From: Terracoccus sp. 273MFTsu3.1
Lineage (GTDB): Bacteria > Actinomycetota > Actinomycetes > Actinomycetales > Dermatophilaceae
DNA: 64,000 nucleotides
NCBI RefSeq assembly: GCF_000383675.1
Contig: NZ_KB911821.1
Span: 372,001 to 436,000 of the forward strand
Direction of reading: 5' to 3'
A model generated the notes under the pieces. That model was not told the origin of the DNA and made no database searches. It saw only the letters and a list, made by a program, of their open reading frames with translations. A program made the position numbers and the translations under genes. Shown here piece after piece: positions 21,173-29,110 of this stretch (position 1 is the stretch's first letter; every line of letters begins with the position of its first letter).

Positions 21173-21188
21173 CTGAGCGCCCGCTCAG
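21173..21188. promoter_or_regulatory. TetR-type operator candidate upstream of etfBA
   Basis: A perfect 7-2-7 inverted repeat, CTGAGCG-CC-CGCTCAG, in the divergent region between etfB and the reductase gene. Its symmetry and length are typical of TetR-family operators, many of which control fatty-acid catabolism in actinobacteria. The regulator is not in this spot, and its identity is unknown. Confidence 0.5.
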
Positions 21189-21335
21189 CCCGCACGCCTC
21201 TGGCGTGACGCTCACCACCAGACCCCGTGCGTATGCCGCCCGTCTCGTCCGCGCGCACGGGCGTGCCTGTCGGGTGGGCTCGGACGAGGCAAAACCGGTT
21301 GTCGAGGGTTGCCGGGCCTGCGGAGGATGGGCGCC

Positions 21336-22133
21336 ATGTCCTCCGCCTCCGCCGCCCCGTCCACGCGCCACCGGGTCGCCCTCGTCACCGGGGTCGGCAG
21401 GCGTCGTTCGATCGGCTCCGAGCTCGCCGTCGGGCTCGCAGCGGACGGCTGGGACCTCGCCCTCGGCCACTGGCAGCCCTACGACGAGCGACTCGGCTAC
21501 GAGCGAGGCGCCGACGACCCGGCGGCCGTCGCCGACGAGTGCCGGGCCCTGGGTAGCCGCGTCGAGATCCTGCCCGGCGACCTCGCGGACCCCGCTGTCC
21601 CCGAGGCCCTCGTTGCCGCGGCGACGGAGCGGCTCGGACCCGTGACCGGCCTCGTCATGTCGCACTGCGAGTCGGTCGACAGCGGGATCCTCACGACCTC
21701 GCTCGAGAGCTGGGAGCGGCACTACGCCGTCAACGCCCGTGCGACGTGGCTCCTCATCCGCGCCTTCGCCGGGCGGCTCCCCGAGCAGGCGCCGGGTGGA
21801 CCCGCGGCCGCGCACGTCGTGGCCCTGACGAGCGACCACACGGCGCACAACCTGCCCTACGGCTCGAGCAAGGGGGCCCTGGACCGCATCGTCATCGCGG
21901 CGGCGATCGAGCTGGCCGCCCGCGGGGTGCGTGCCAACGTCATCAACCCCGGCCCGATCGACACGGGCTGGATGGACGACCGGATCCGGGCGCTCGGCGC
22001 CGCCGACACCCCGGCGGGCCGGCTCGGCACACCCCGCGACACGGCCGACCTTGTGCGCTTCCTGCTCTCGGAGCAGGGCGGTTGGATCAACGGCCAGCTC
22101 CTGCTCAGCAACGGCGGCTTCAAGACCTCCTGA
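21336..22133 (+). CDS. Short-chain dehydrogenase/reductase
   Basis: A 265-aa Rossmann-fold SDR. Near the start RVALVTGVGRRRSIGSELAV is the cofactor loop, in the enoyl-ACP-reductase-like variant with an RRSIG stretch rather than plain TGxxxGIG. The catalytic region YGSSKGALDRIV contains the Tyr-x-x-x-Lys pair; NPGPIDTGWMDD follows. GGAGG at 21321-21325 supports the ATG at 21336. The substrate is not readable; FabI-like and FabG-like roles are both possible. It is divergent from etfB and followed by a 52-bp tandem repeat. Confidence 0.82.
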   Translation: MSSASAAPSTRHRVALVTGVGRRRSIGSELAVGLAADGWDLALGHWQPYDERLGYERGADDPAAVADECRALGSRVEILPGDLADPAVPEALVAAATERLGPVTGLVMSHCESVDSGILTTSLESWERHYAVNARATWLLIRAFAGRLPEQAPGGPAAAHVVALTSDHTAHNLPYGSSKGALDRIVIAAAIELAARGVRANVINPGPIDTGWMDDRIRALGAADTPAGRLGTPRDTADLVRFLLSEQGGWINGQLLLSNGGFKTS

Positions 22134-22194
22134 GGCGCACCCGGCCGCGGCGCACGGACGCCGCCGGACGGCATACGGAATCGCACTCGCCGGG

Positions 22195-22372
22195 GCGCCG
22201 CGGCCCCCAAAACGTCGGCCTACGACCCGTTCAGGCCGCCTTGCGCGCCGCGGCCCCCGAACCGTCGGGCCCACGACCCGATCACGCCCCACTTGCGCGC
22301 CACGGCCCCCGAACCGTCGGGCCCACGACCGGATCAGGCACCCCTTGGGCGCCGCGGCCCCCGAACCCGTCA
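22195..22372. repeat. 52-bp tandem repeat, three units plus a partial fourth
   Basis: Units at 22195-22244 (50 bp, most diverged), 22245-22296 and 22297-22348 (52 bp each), and a partial copy from 22349 that runs into the 3' end of the next gene. Each unit starts GCGCCGCGGCCCCCGAAC and continues with CGTCGGGCCCACGACC. A GTATGCC-family heptamer (22169-22175) lies just before the array. It resembles minisatellite or MIRU-like intergenic arrays. It lies between the reductase and a convergent minus-strand gene. Confidence 0.8.
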
Positions 22373-22717
22373 GGCGGGGTCGACGTCGGCGGTCTCGAGG
22401 ACGTGGAAGGCCGGCTCCTCGTAGGGGTGCGCGGCCCGGAGCGCGGCGACGACGTCGGCCCGGAGCGCCCGGTCGAGGACGAGCTCGACGCGGTTCTCGG
22501 GGACCCTCTCGAGGTCGCCGACCGTGCCGATCGTCGGCGCCGCGCCGGCGACCGGTCGGAACTGTCCCGTGCCACGGGTGACGAAGGCGCACTCGCGGTA
22601 GTCGCCGACCGTCCCGGCCCCGGCGGCGAAGAGCGCCTGGAGCACCGCGTCGGTGTCACCGACCGGGACGTAGACGACGAGGACGTCGAGGGGCCCGCGG
22701 CCCGGCTCGGCGGTCAC
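22370..22717 (-). CDS. NIF3/CutA-like small domain protein
   Basis: A 115-aa protein matching the small ferredoxin-like domain found inserted in NIF3/YqfO proteins, here standing alone. Recognisable parts are LDVLVVYVPVGDTDAVLQAL, AGTVGDYRECAFVTRGTGQF (YqfO-like GxYxxC), VAGAAPTIGTVGDLERVPEN and the end VAALRAAHPYEEPAFHV. The role is unclear; metal binding or trimer formation is suggested by the relatives. The GTG at 22717 has AGGA eight bases upstream. The last bases of the gene overlap the partial fourth unit of the tandem repeat. Confidence 0.7.
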   Translation of the reverse strand: MTAEPGRGPLDVLVVYVPVGDTDAVLQALFAAGAGTVGDYRECAFVTRGTGQFRPVAGAAPTIGTVGDLERVPENRVELVLDRALRADVVAALRAAHPYEEPAFHVLETADVDPA

Positions 22718-22808
22718 GGCAGGGTCCTGCCGAGCTCCCGCGGACGCCCGAGGCGGACCCACCGGCACGGGTGCCGCGGGTCCGCCTCGAGCGGTGCACG
22801 GGTGAGGG

Positions 22809-23588
22809 TCATCGACCCTCGAACTGCGCCTTGCCGGGTCCGTGCTCGACGAACGAGGACATGCCGATCTCCCGGTCCTTCGTCGCGAAGAGCGAGGCGA
22901 ACAGCAGGCGCTCGATCTCGAGCCCGGTCTCGAGGTCGACCTCGAGACCACGGTCGATGGCCTCCTTGGCGGCGCGGACGGCATACGACGCTGCGCCGAC
23001 GAAGGTCGACGCCCACTCCCGGGAGGCGGTGTAGACGTCGGCGGCCGGCACGACCTTGTCGGCGAGGCCGATGGCGAGCGCCTCCTGGGCGTCGACGAAG
23101 CGGCCGCTGAAGATGATCTCCTTGGCGCGCGAGGCTCCGACGAGACGCGAGAGGCGCTGCGTGCCGCCGGCCCCGGGGATGATGCCGAGCAGGATCTCGG
23201 GCTGGCCGAGCTTGGCGTCGTCGGCGACGACACGGAAGTCGCACGCGAGCGCCAGCTCGCAGCCGCCGCCGAGCGCATAACCGGTGATCGCGGCGATGAC
23301 CGGCTTGGGGATGCGCGCCACGGCGCTGATCGAGCTCATGAGCGGACCGGAGCGCTCGACCATGTCGGTGTACGACATCGTCTGCATCTCCTTGATGTCC
23401 GCGCCCGCGGCGAAGACCCGCTCACCGCCGTAGACGATGACGGCCTTGACGTCGGTGCGCGCGGTCGCCTCGGCGGCGGCCTCGCGGATCTCCTCCTGGA
23501 CCTGGACGTTGAGGGCGTTCATCTTCGGCCGGTCGAGACGGATCGTGCCGACGCCGTCCTCGACCTCGAGCCGGACGAACTCGCCCAT
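22809..23588 (-). CDS. Enoyl-CoA hydratase/isomerase (crotonase family)
   Basis: Hydrates the double bond of enoyl-CoA esters (259 aa). The oxyanion-hole region FAAGADIKEMQTM and the catalytic stretch GYALGGGCELALACDFR with QPEILLGIIPGAGGTQRL (both catalytic Glu positions present) match true hydratases of the FadB1x/PaaF type. It could serve as the crotonase of fatty-acid oxidation or of the ethylmalonyl-CoA pathway. Start and upstream stop overlap (TGATG), so it is coupled to the YbjN-family gene. Confidence 0.92.
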   Translation of the reverse strand: MGEFVRLEVEDGVGTIRLDRPKMNALNVQVQEEIREAAAEATARTDVKAVIVYGGERVFAAGADIKEMQTMSYTDMVERSGPLMSSISAVARIPKPVIAAITGYALGGGCELALACDFRVVADDAKLGQPEILLGIIPGAGGTQRLSRLVGASRAKEIIFSGRFVDAQEALAIGLADKVVPAADVYTASREWASTFVGAASYAVRAAKEAIDRGLEVDLETGLEIERLLFASLFATKDREIGMSSFVEHGPGKAQFEGR

Positions 23589-24094
23589 CAGGCGTCGCCG
23601 GGAGCGGGCGCGTCGTCCATCGGCAGCCAGGACTGGAAGAAGAAGCCGACGCTCTGGAGGATGTGGTTGACCGACAGCGGCACGAGGATGTCGAGGTCGG
23701 CGTTGGGGGTCACGACGTGCTCGGCCGAGACGACGAGGCTCTCCTGGACGAGCGAGAGCTTGACGATGTTGAGCTGCATCGTCAGGTCGTTGCAGCGGGC
23801 GAGGCGCTCGTTGCGGTCGGACGAGACGGGCTCGGCCAGCTGCCACTGGCCGAAGAAACGGACGAGGGCGAGGTCACCCTCGGCGATGCGGGCGAAGAGC
23901 GTCGTGCTCGTGCCCTGGTCGTCGACGATGGCGAACTCGAGGTCGCCGTCACCGTCGATGCTGGCCTCGATGCCGAGGCCCTTGAGCACGTCGAGGATGC
24001 GGTCGCGCACGGGCGCGTCACTGACGGGGGCTCCGTTGGGGCCGGCGTCGGGCGCGCTCGGCATGAAGTTGGGCAGCGAAGTCGGATCGGTCAT
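23588..24094 (-). CDS. YbjN-domain protein
   Basis: A 168-aa cytoplasmic protein with the YbjN/secretion-chaperone-like fold, inferred from VLKGLGIEASIDGDGDLEFA, LVRFFGQWQL, and the long helical end VKLSLVQESLVVSAEHVV. Its function is unknown. The ATG at 24094 is six bases from TACGGT (24106-24101), a leaderless layout, and it is back-to-back with glgX, whose -10 lies only 54 bp away. It shares a one-base stop/start overlap with enoyl-CoA hydratase. Confidence 0.7.
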   Translation of the reverse strand: MTDPTSLPNFMPSAPDAGPNGAPVSDAPVRDRILDVLKGLGIEASIDGDGDLEFAIVDDQGTSTTLFARIAEGDLALVRFFGQWQLAEPVSSDRNERLARCNDLTMQLNIVKLSLVQESLVVSAEHVVTPNADLDILVPLSVNHILQSVGFFFQSWLPMDDAPAPGDA

Positions 24095-24172
24095 GCGCCA
24101 ACCGTAACGAGCCTGCGCGACGAGGTCGATCCGGCCCGGGGGTGCGATCGGCCACCCCCTACGCTCGGACAC

Positions 24173-26314
24173 ATGTGCCCGCCCCCTCCCGCGACGCCAG
24201 ACCTGCCTCCCGAGCACGGGGTCCGGCTCACCGCCGAAGGAGCCCAGTTCTCCGTCTACGCCGGCCATGCCCGGGCCGTCGAGGTCTGCCTCTTCGACAC
24301 CGCCGCCGACGGCTCCGAGACCGAGCGCCGGGTGCCGCTGCGCCACCGGGCGCACGGCACGTGGTTCGACACCGTGCCCGGGGTCGGGGCCGGGCAGCGC
24401 TACGGCTTCCGCGTCGACGGCGACTGGGACCCGGACCGGTCCCTGCTGCACAACCCCGCCAAGCTGCTCCTCGACCCCTACGCCCGGGCCGTCGAGGGCG
24501 GGGTCCGGCTCGACCCGGCCGTCTACGCCCACCGCGTCGGCCCGGACCTGCGCGGTGACCTCTGGGTGCGGGACGACCGCGACTCGGCGCCGCACATGCC
24601 CCGCTGCGTCATCGTCGAGGACGAGTTCGACTGGGGCGCAGACGAGTTCCCCCGGCGTTCACTCACCGAGTCGCTCATCTACGAGGTCCACGTCAAGAAC
24701 GCCACCCGGCTGCACCCGGGCGTCCCCGAGGAGCTCAGGGGGACGTATGCCGGCCTCGCCCACCCCGCGTTCGTCGACCACCTGCTCGGGCTGGGTGTCA
24801 CCGCCGTCGAGCTCCTGCCCGTGCACACCTTCACGCACGAGCCCGACCTCGTGCTGCGCGGGCTGACGAACCACTGGGGCTACAACACGCTCGGGTTCTT
24901 CTCCCCGCACGCCGCCTACGCGTCGACGGCGGACCCACAGGGCGCCCTCGACGAGTTCAAGACGATGGTCAAGGACCTCCACGCGGCCGGCATCGAGGTC
25001 CTCCTCGACGTCGTCTACAACCACACGGCCGAGAACGCCCGCGAGGGGATGACGCTCTCGTGGCGCGGGCTCGACCAGCGGGCGTACTACCGCGTCGACG
25101 GCCGGGGCCGCGACATCGACGTCACCGGGTGCGGCAACACCCTCGACCTGACGCACCCCGTCGTCGCCAGGATGGTCCTCGACTCCCTCCGGTACTGGGT
25201 GCAGGAGTGCCACGTCGACGGCTTCCGCTTCGACCTCGCCGTCGCCCTCGGTCGCGGCAAGGACGACGGCTACGACCGCGACCACCCGTTCCTCGTGGCC
25301 CTGCGCACCGACCCCGTCCTGTCCCGCGCCAAGCTCGTGGCCGAGCCGTGGGACCTCGGCATCCACGGATGGCGCACGGGCCAGTTCCCGCCTCCGTTCT
25401 CGGAGTGGAACGACCGCTACCGCGACGCGACGCGCACCTTCTGGCTGCGCGACCTCGCGGCCTCCGCCTCGGGGGGTGTGGGCCACGGAGTCCGCGAGCT
25501 GGCGACCCGCCTGGCCGGGTCGCAGGACCTCTTCGACCGCCACGACCGCGGCGCCATCGCCTCCGTCAACTTCGTGACGGCCCACGACGGCTTCACGCTC
25601 GCCGACCTCACGACCTACGACACGAAGCACAACGGCGCCAACGGCCACAGCGGCGCCGACGGCTCCAACGACAACCGGTCGTGGAACCACGGGGTCGAGG
25701 GTCGCACCGACGACCCCGCCGTCACGACGGCGCGGCGCCGCTCGATCCGCAACCTGCTCGGCACGCTCCTGCTGTCGACCGGCGTGCCGATGCTCAACGC
25801 CGGTGACGAGGTGGGCCGCAGCCAACGCGGCAACAACAACCCCTACTCCCAGGACAACGAGATCAGCTGGATGTCGTGGGACCTCGAGCCCTGGCAGGAC
25901 GACCTCCTCGACACGACGCGGCACCTCGTCCGACTGCGGCACGAACACCCCGTGCTCCGGCAACGGGCGTTCTTCTCCGGCAGGCAGATCCATGCCGACG
26001 GCTCGACCGACCTCGCCTGGTTCGCGGCCGACGGACACCCCATGGGCGACCGCTGGGACGGCCCTGCAGCCCACGTCCTGCAGGGCCTCTACGACGGGGC
26101 GCGCCTCTCCCAGCGGTCGGTGCTCATCGCCGTCAACGGGTCGGCGCACCCGGTCGAGGTCACCCTGCCGACGGCACCGGGAGCCACGGCCTACGAGCTG
26201 CTCTGGGACAGCGCCGAGGAGCGGCCCGCTCCCCCGTCGGACGCCATCGCCGCCGGCGTCCCCGTCATGATGGGTGCGGCCTCGATGCGTGTCTGGCGCT
26301 CGACCGCCGGCTGA
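24173..26314 (+). CDS. glgX: Glycogen debranching enzyme GlgX
   Basis: Hydrolyses alpha-1,6 branch points in phosphorylase-trimmed glycogen (713 aa). An N-terminal CBM48 domain (GVRLTAEGAQFSVYAGHARA) is followed by the GH13 barrel with TNHWGYNTLGFFSPHAAYAS, the nucleophile region CHVDGFRFDLAVALGR, acid/base AEPWDLG and FVTAHDGFTLADL. GNNNPYSQDNEISWMSWD is a GlgX mark. The ATG at 24173 lies seven bases after TACGCT (24160-24165). It is convergent with glgP across a shared terminator. Confidence 0.95.
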   Translation: MCPPPPATPDLPPEHGVRLTAEGAQFSVYAGHARAVEVCLFDTAADGSETERRVPLRHRAHGTWFDTVPGVGAGQRYGFRVDGDWDPDRSLLHNPAKLLLDPYARAVEGGVRLDPAVYAHRVGPDLRGDLWVRDDRDSAPHMPRCVIVEDEFDWGADEFPRRSLTESLIYEVHVKNATRLHPGVPEELRGTYAGLAHPAFVDHLLGLGVTAVELLPVHTFTHEPDLVLRGLTNHWGYNTLGFFSPHAAYASTADPQGALDEFKTMVKDLHAAGIEVLLDVVYNHTAENAREGMTLSWRGLDQRAYYRVDGRGRDIDVTGCGNTLDLTHPVVARMVLDSLRYWVQECHVDGFRFDLAVALGRGKDDGYDRDHPFLVALRTDPVLSRAKLVAEPWDLGIHGWRTGQFPPPFSEWNDRYRDATRTFWLRDLAASASGGVGHGVRELATRLAGSQDLFDRHDRGAIASVNFVTAHDGFTLADLTTYDTKHNGANGHSGADGSNDNRSWNHGVEGRTDDPAVTTARRRSIRNLLGTLLLSTGVPMLNAGDEVGRSQRGNNNPYSQDNEISWMSWDLEPWQDDLLDTTRHLVRLRHEHPVLRQRAFFSGRQIHADGSTDLAWFAADGHPMGDRWDGPAAHVLQGLYDGARLSQRSVLIAVNGSAHPVEVTLPTAPGATAYELLWDSAEERPAPPSDAIAAGVPVMMGAASMRVWRSTAG

Positions 26315-26330
26315 GGTCGAGACCCCGCCA

Positions 26331-26346
26331 CACGGCATACGCCCTC
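26331..26346. repeat. Intergenic element CACGGCATACGCCCTC
   Basis: Exact reverse complement of the 16 bases GAGGGCGTATGCCGTG that also follow the AI-2E-family gene (53508-53523) and nucS (58015-58030). Here it lies 17 bases after the glgX stop codon, before the terminator. It is a member of the GTATGCC family. Confidence 0.65.
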
Positions 26347-26353
26347 TGACGAC

Positions 26354-26387
26354 GAGAGCCCGGACCCCACGAGGGGTCCGGGCTCTC
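26354..26387. terminator. Bidirectional terminator between glgX and glgP
   Basis: A 15-bp perfect stem, arms 26354-26368 and 26373-26387, with a four-base ACGA loop between convergent genes. Confidence 0.85.
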
Positions 26388-26399
26388 GGTCAACGAGCC

Positions 26400-28988
26400 T
26401 CAGGCGTTGCGCGCGAGTCCCAGCTCGGCCGGGCCGGCGAGCCCGGGGTGCTTCGGGACGACGCGGACGCTGTAGCCGAACGACCCGGTGCGGCGCAGCG
26501 GCTGCGAGCCGGCGAACTGGTGCCGGCCGTCGGCGTAGGACTCGACGAGGGCGAGCGGGGCGACCTCCATGCCCCACAGCTCGTCGACGTCGTTGACGTG
26601 CCCGTGGACGAGCTGCACCTCGACGTCGTCGGGGGTGAGCCCGTCGAGGGCGACGTAGGCGCGCAGGTCGAGGACGTCGCCGATCTGCGGCGAGTCCGAC
26701 AGGCCCGAGGGCTCGACGTGCTCGACCTTGACCTTGGTCCAGGCGGTGCGGATCTTCGTCTTGTAGGCGGCGAGGTCCTTGGCACCGGCGAACTCCGACC
26801 CGGACACCGAGCGACCGGCTCCGGCCGCGGGGCTGTAGAGCTGCTCCGTGTAGTCCTGCACCATGCGGCTCGCGAGCACCTTCGGGCCGAGCGTCTTGAG
26901 GGTGTGGGTCATCATGGCGATCCACCCCTGCGGCAGCCCCGCGGCGTCCCGGTCGTAGAACTTCGCGGCGACGTCGTTCTCGATGAGGTCGTAGAGCGCC
27001 GAGGCCTCGATGTCGTCACGCCGGTCGGCGTCCTCGACGCCGTCGGCGGTCGGGATCGCCCAGCCGTTGCGACCGTCGAACCACTCGTCCCACCAGCCGT
27101 CGAGGATCGAGAGGTTGAGGCCGCCGTTGAGAGCCGCCTTCATGCCCGACGTGCCGCACGCCTCGAACGGGCGCAGCGGGTTGTTGAGCCAGACGTCGCA
27201 GCCCGGGTAGAGGTGCTGGGCCATCGCGATGTCGTAGTTGGGCAGGAACACGATCCGGTGACGCACCTCGGGGTCGTCCGCGAAGCGGACCATCTCCTGG
27301 ATGAGGCGCTTGCCCGTCTCGTCGGCCGGGTGCGACTTGCCGGCGATGACGAGCTGCACCGGACGCTCCGGGTGGAGCAGGAGGCGCTTGAGCCGCTCGG
27401 GGTCGCGCAGCATCAGGGTGAGGCGCTTGTAGGTCGGCACGCGCCGGGCGAAGCCGATCGTCAGCACGTCGGGGTCGAGGATGTCCTCGACCCAGCCGAG
27501 CTCGGCGTCGCTCGCGCCACGCTTCTGCCACGAGGCCTTGACGCGACGTCGGGCGTCGGCGACGAGCTTCTCGCGCATGACGCGCTTGGTCGACCACACG
27601 GCGTCGGCGGGCACCTCGTCGATGCGCTCCCAGGCGTTCTCGCCGGAGATGTCGGTCGTGCCGAGGTGCTTGCGGGCGACGTCGTAGACGGCCCGGTCGA
27701 CCCACGTCGGGGCGTGGACACCGTTGGTGATGCTGGAGATCGGGACCTCGACGTCGTCGAAGCCCGGCCACAGGCCGTCGAACATCTCGCGGCTCACGAC
27801 GCCGTGGAGCTGGGACACACCGTTGGCGCGCTGCGCGAGACGCAGGCCCATGACGGCCATGTTGAAGATGCCCGGCTGGCCGCCCTCGTAGTCCTCGGCG
27901 CCGAGGGCGAGCAGGCGCTCGACCGGCACTCCGGGGATGGCGTTGGCGCCGCCGAAGAAGAGGTTGATCTTCGCGGCGTCGAAGCGGTCGATGCCAGCGG
28001 GCACGGGCGTGTGGGTCGTGAAGACCGTCGCGGCGCGCACGGCCTCGAGAGCCTCGTCGAAGGTCAGGCCGTGGTCGCGGACCAGCTCGGTGATGCGCTC
28101 GACGCCGAGGAAGCCGGCGTGGCCCTCGTTGGTGTGGTAGACCTCCGGCGTCGGGTCGCCGGACAGTCGGGACCACAGACGCAGGGCGCGCACGCCACCG
28201 ATGCCGAGGAGCAGCTCCTGCTCGAGGCGGGTGTCGCCGCCACCGCCGTACAGCGACTCGGTGACCTTGCGGGTCTGCTCGTCGTTGCCGGGCACGTCGG
28301 AGTCGAGGAGCAGCAGGGGCACGCGGCCGACCTGCGCCTTCCAGACGTGGGCGTGCAGCTGGCGGCCCGCGGGCAGGCTCACGGTGACGACGGCGGGCGT
28401 GCCGTCCTCCTCGCGCAGCAGCGACAGCGGGAGGCCGTCGGGGTCGAGGACGGGGTAGGTCTCGACCTGCCACCCGTCGCGGTTGAGCGACTGCTTGAAG
28501 TAGCCGGTCTTGTAGAAGAGGCCGACGCCGACGATCGGCACGCCGAGGTCCGACGCGGTCTTGAGGTGGTCACCGGCGAGGATGCCGAGGCCGCCGGAGT
28601 ACTGCGGCAGCACGGACGTGATGCCGAACTCCGGGCTGAAGTACGCGATGGCGGCCGGGGCGGCCTTGCCGGCGGCCTCCTGCTCGCGGCTCCACGACTG
28701 GTACCAGCGCTCGTCGGAGAGGTAGTGGTGCAGGTCCTCGTTGGCGGCCACGACGCTGCCGACGAACTCGTCGTCGGCGGCCAGCGCGGCCAGCTCGTCG
28801 GAGGACAGGCGGGAGAGGAGCTTGACGGGGTCCTCACCGGCCTGGGCCCACTTGCGGGCGCTGATGCTCTCGAACAGGTCGCGGGTCGGCGGGTGCCAGG
28901 ACCAGCGCAGGTTGCTCGCGAGGACGCCGAGTCCCTCGATGCGGCTCGGCAGGACGGTACGGACGCTGAAGCGACGGATGGCCTTCAC
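26400..28988 (-). CDS. glgP: Alpha-glucan phosphorylase GlgP
   Basis: PLP-dependent enzyme (862 aa) that releases glucose 1-phosphate from glucan ends. The PLP Lys is in EACGTSGMKAALNGGLNLSI. Other conserved parts are YFSPEFGITSVLPQYSGGLG, HTNEGHAGFLGVER and KRLTLMLRD. It is the actinobacterial type with an extra N-terminal domain (~860 aa, ending its prefix at SRIEGLGVLASNLRWSWHP), in which maltodextrin or maltose 1-phosphate links have been discussed. The GTG at 28988 lies eight bases from TATGCT (29002-28997). It is divergent from glgE. Confidence 0.94.
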   Translation of the reverse strand: MKAIRRFSVRTVLPSRIEGLGVLASNLRWSWHPPTRDLFESISARKWAQAGEDPVKLLSRLSSDELAALAADDEFVGSVVAANEDLHHYLSDERWYQSWSREQEAAGKAAPAAIAYFSPEFGITSVLPQYSGGLGILAGDHLKTASDLGVPIVGVGLFYKTGYFKQSLNRDGWQVETYPVLDPDGLPLSLLREEDGTPAVVTVSLPAGRQLHAHVWKAQVGRVPLLLLDSDVPGNDEQTRKVTESLYGGGGDTRLEQELLLGIGGVRALRLWSRLSGDPTPEVYHTNEGHAGFLGVERITELVRDHGLTFDEALEAVRAATVFTTHTPVPAGIDRFDAAKINLFFGGANAIPGVPVERLLALGAEDYEGGQPGIFNMAVMGLRLAQRANGVSQLHGVVSREMFDGLWPGFDDVEVPISSITNGVHAPTWVDRAVYDVARKHLGTTDISGENAWERIDEVPADAVWSTKRVMREKLVADARRRVKASWQKRGASDAELGWVEDILDPDVLTIGFARRVPTYKRLTLMLRDPERLKRLLLHPERPVQLVIAGKSHPADETGKRLIQEMVRFADDPEVRHRIVFLPNYDIAMAQHLYPGCDVWLNNPLRPFEACGTSGMKAALNGGLNLSILDGWWDEWFDGRNGWAIPTADGVEDADRRDDIEASALYDLIENDVAAKFYDRDAAGLPQGWIAMMTHTLKTLGPKVLASRMVQDYTEQLYSPAAGAGRSVSGSEFAGAKDLAAYKTKIRTAWTKVKVEHVEPSGLSDSPQIGDVLDLRAYVALDGLTPDDVEVQLVHGHVNDVDELWGMEVAPLALVESYADGRHQFAGSQPLRRTGSFGYSVRVVPKHPGLAGPAELGLARNA

Positions 28989-29021
28989 AAGGGGACAGCA
29001 TAGGGGTCGCGATGACGGCTT

Positions 29022-29037
29022 CTTGCAACCCTTGCAG
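29022..29037. promoter_or_regulatory. CTTGCAA/CTTGCAG direct repeat in the glgP-glgE promoter region
   Basis: CTTGCAA (29022-29028) and CTTGCAG (29031-29037) are nine bases apart, just upstream of the glgP -10; a third, inverted half (CTGCAA, 29086-29091) lies close to the glgE -10. From memory, actinobacterial LacI-type maltose regulators (MalR/Reg1) bind CTTGCA-containing repeats. Control of both divergent genes by such a protein is inference. Confidence 0.5.
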
Positions 29038-29110
29038 CGAGGTTTCACCCATCGGACGGGGCCTCGGCGCGTCATGGGCCAAACGCTGCAACTTCGATAC
29101 GGTCGATCAC

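Noticed and set aside
22195-22372. The 52-bp repeat read as a CRISPR or a protein repeat
   Set aside because: The units are head-to-tail with no spacers, and no frame across them has a start, ribosome site or conserved product.
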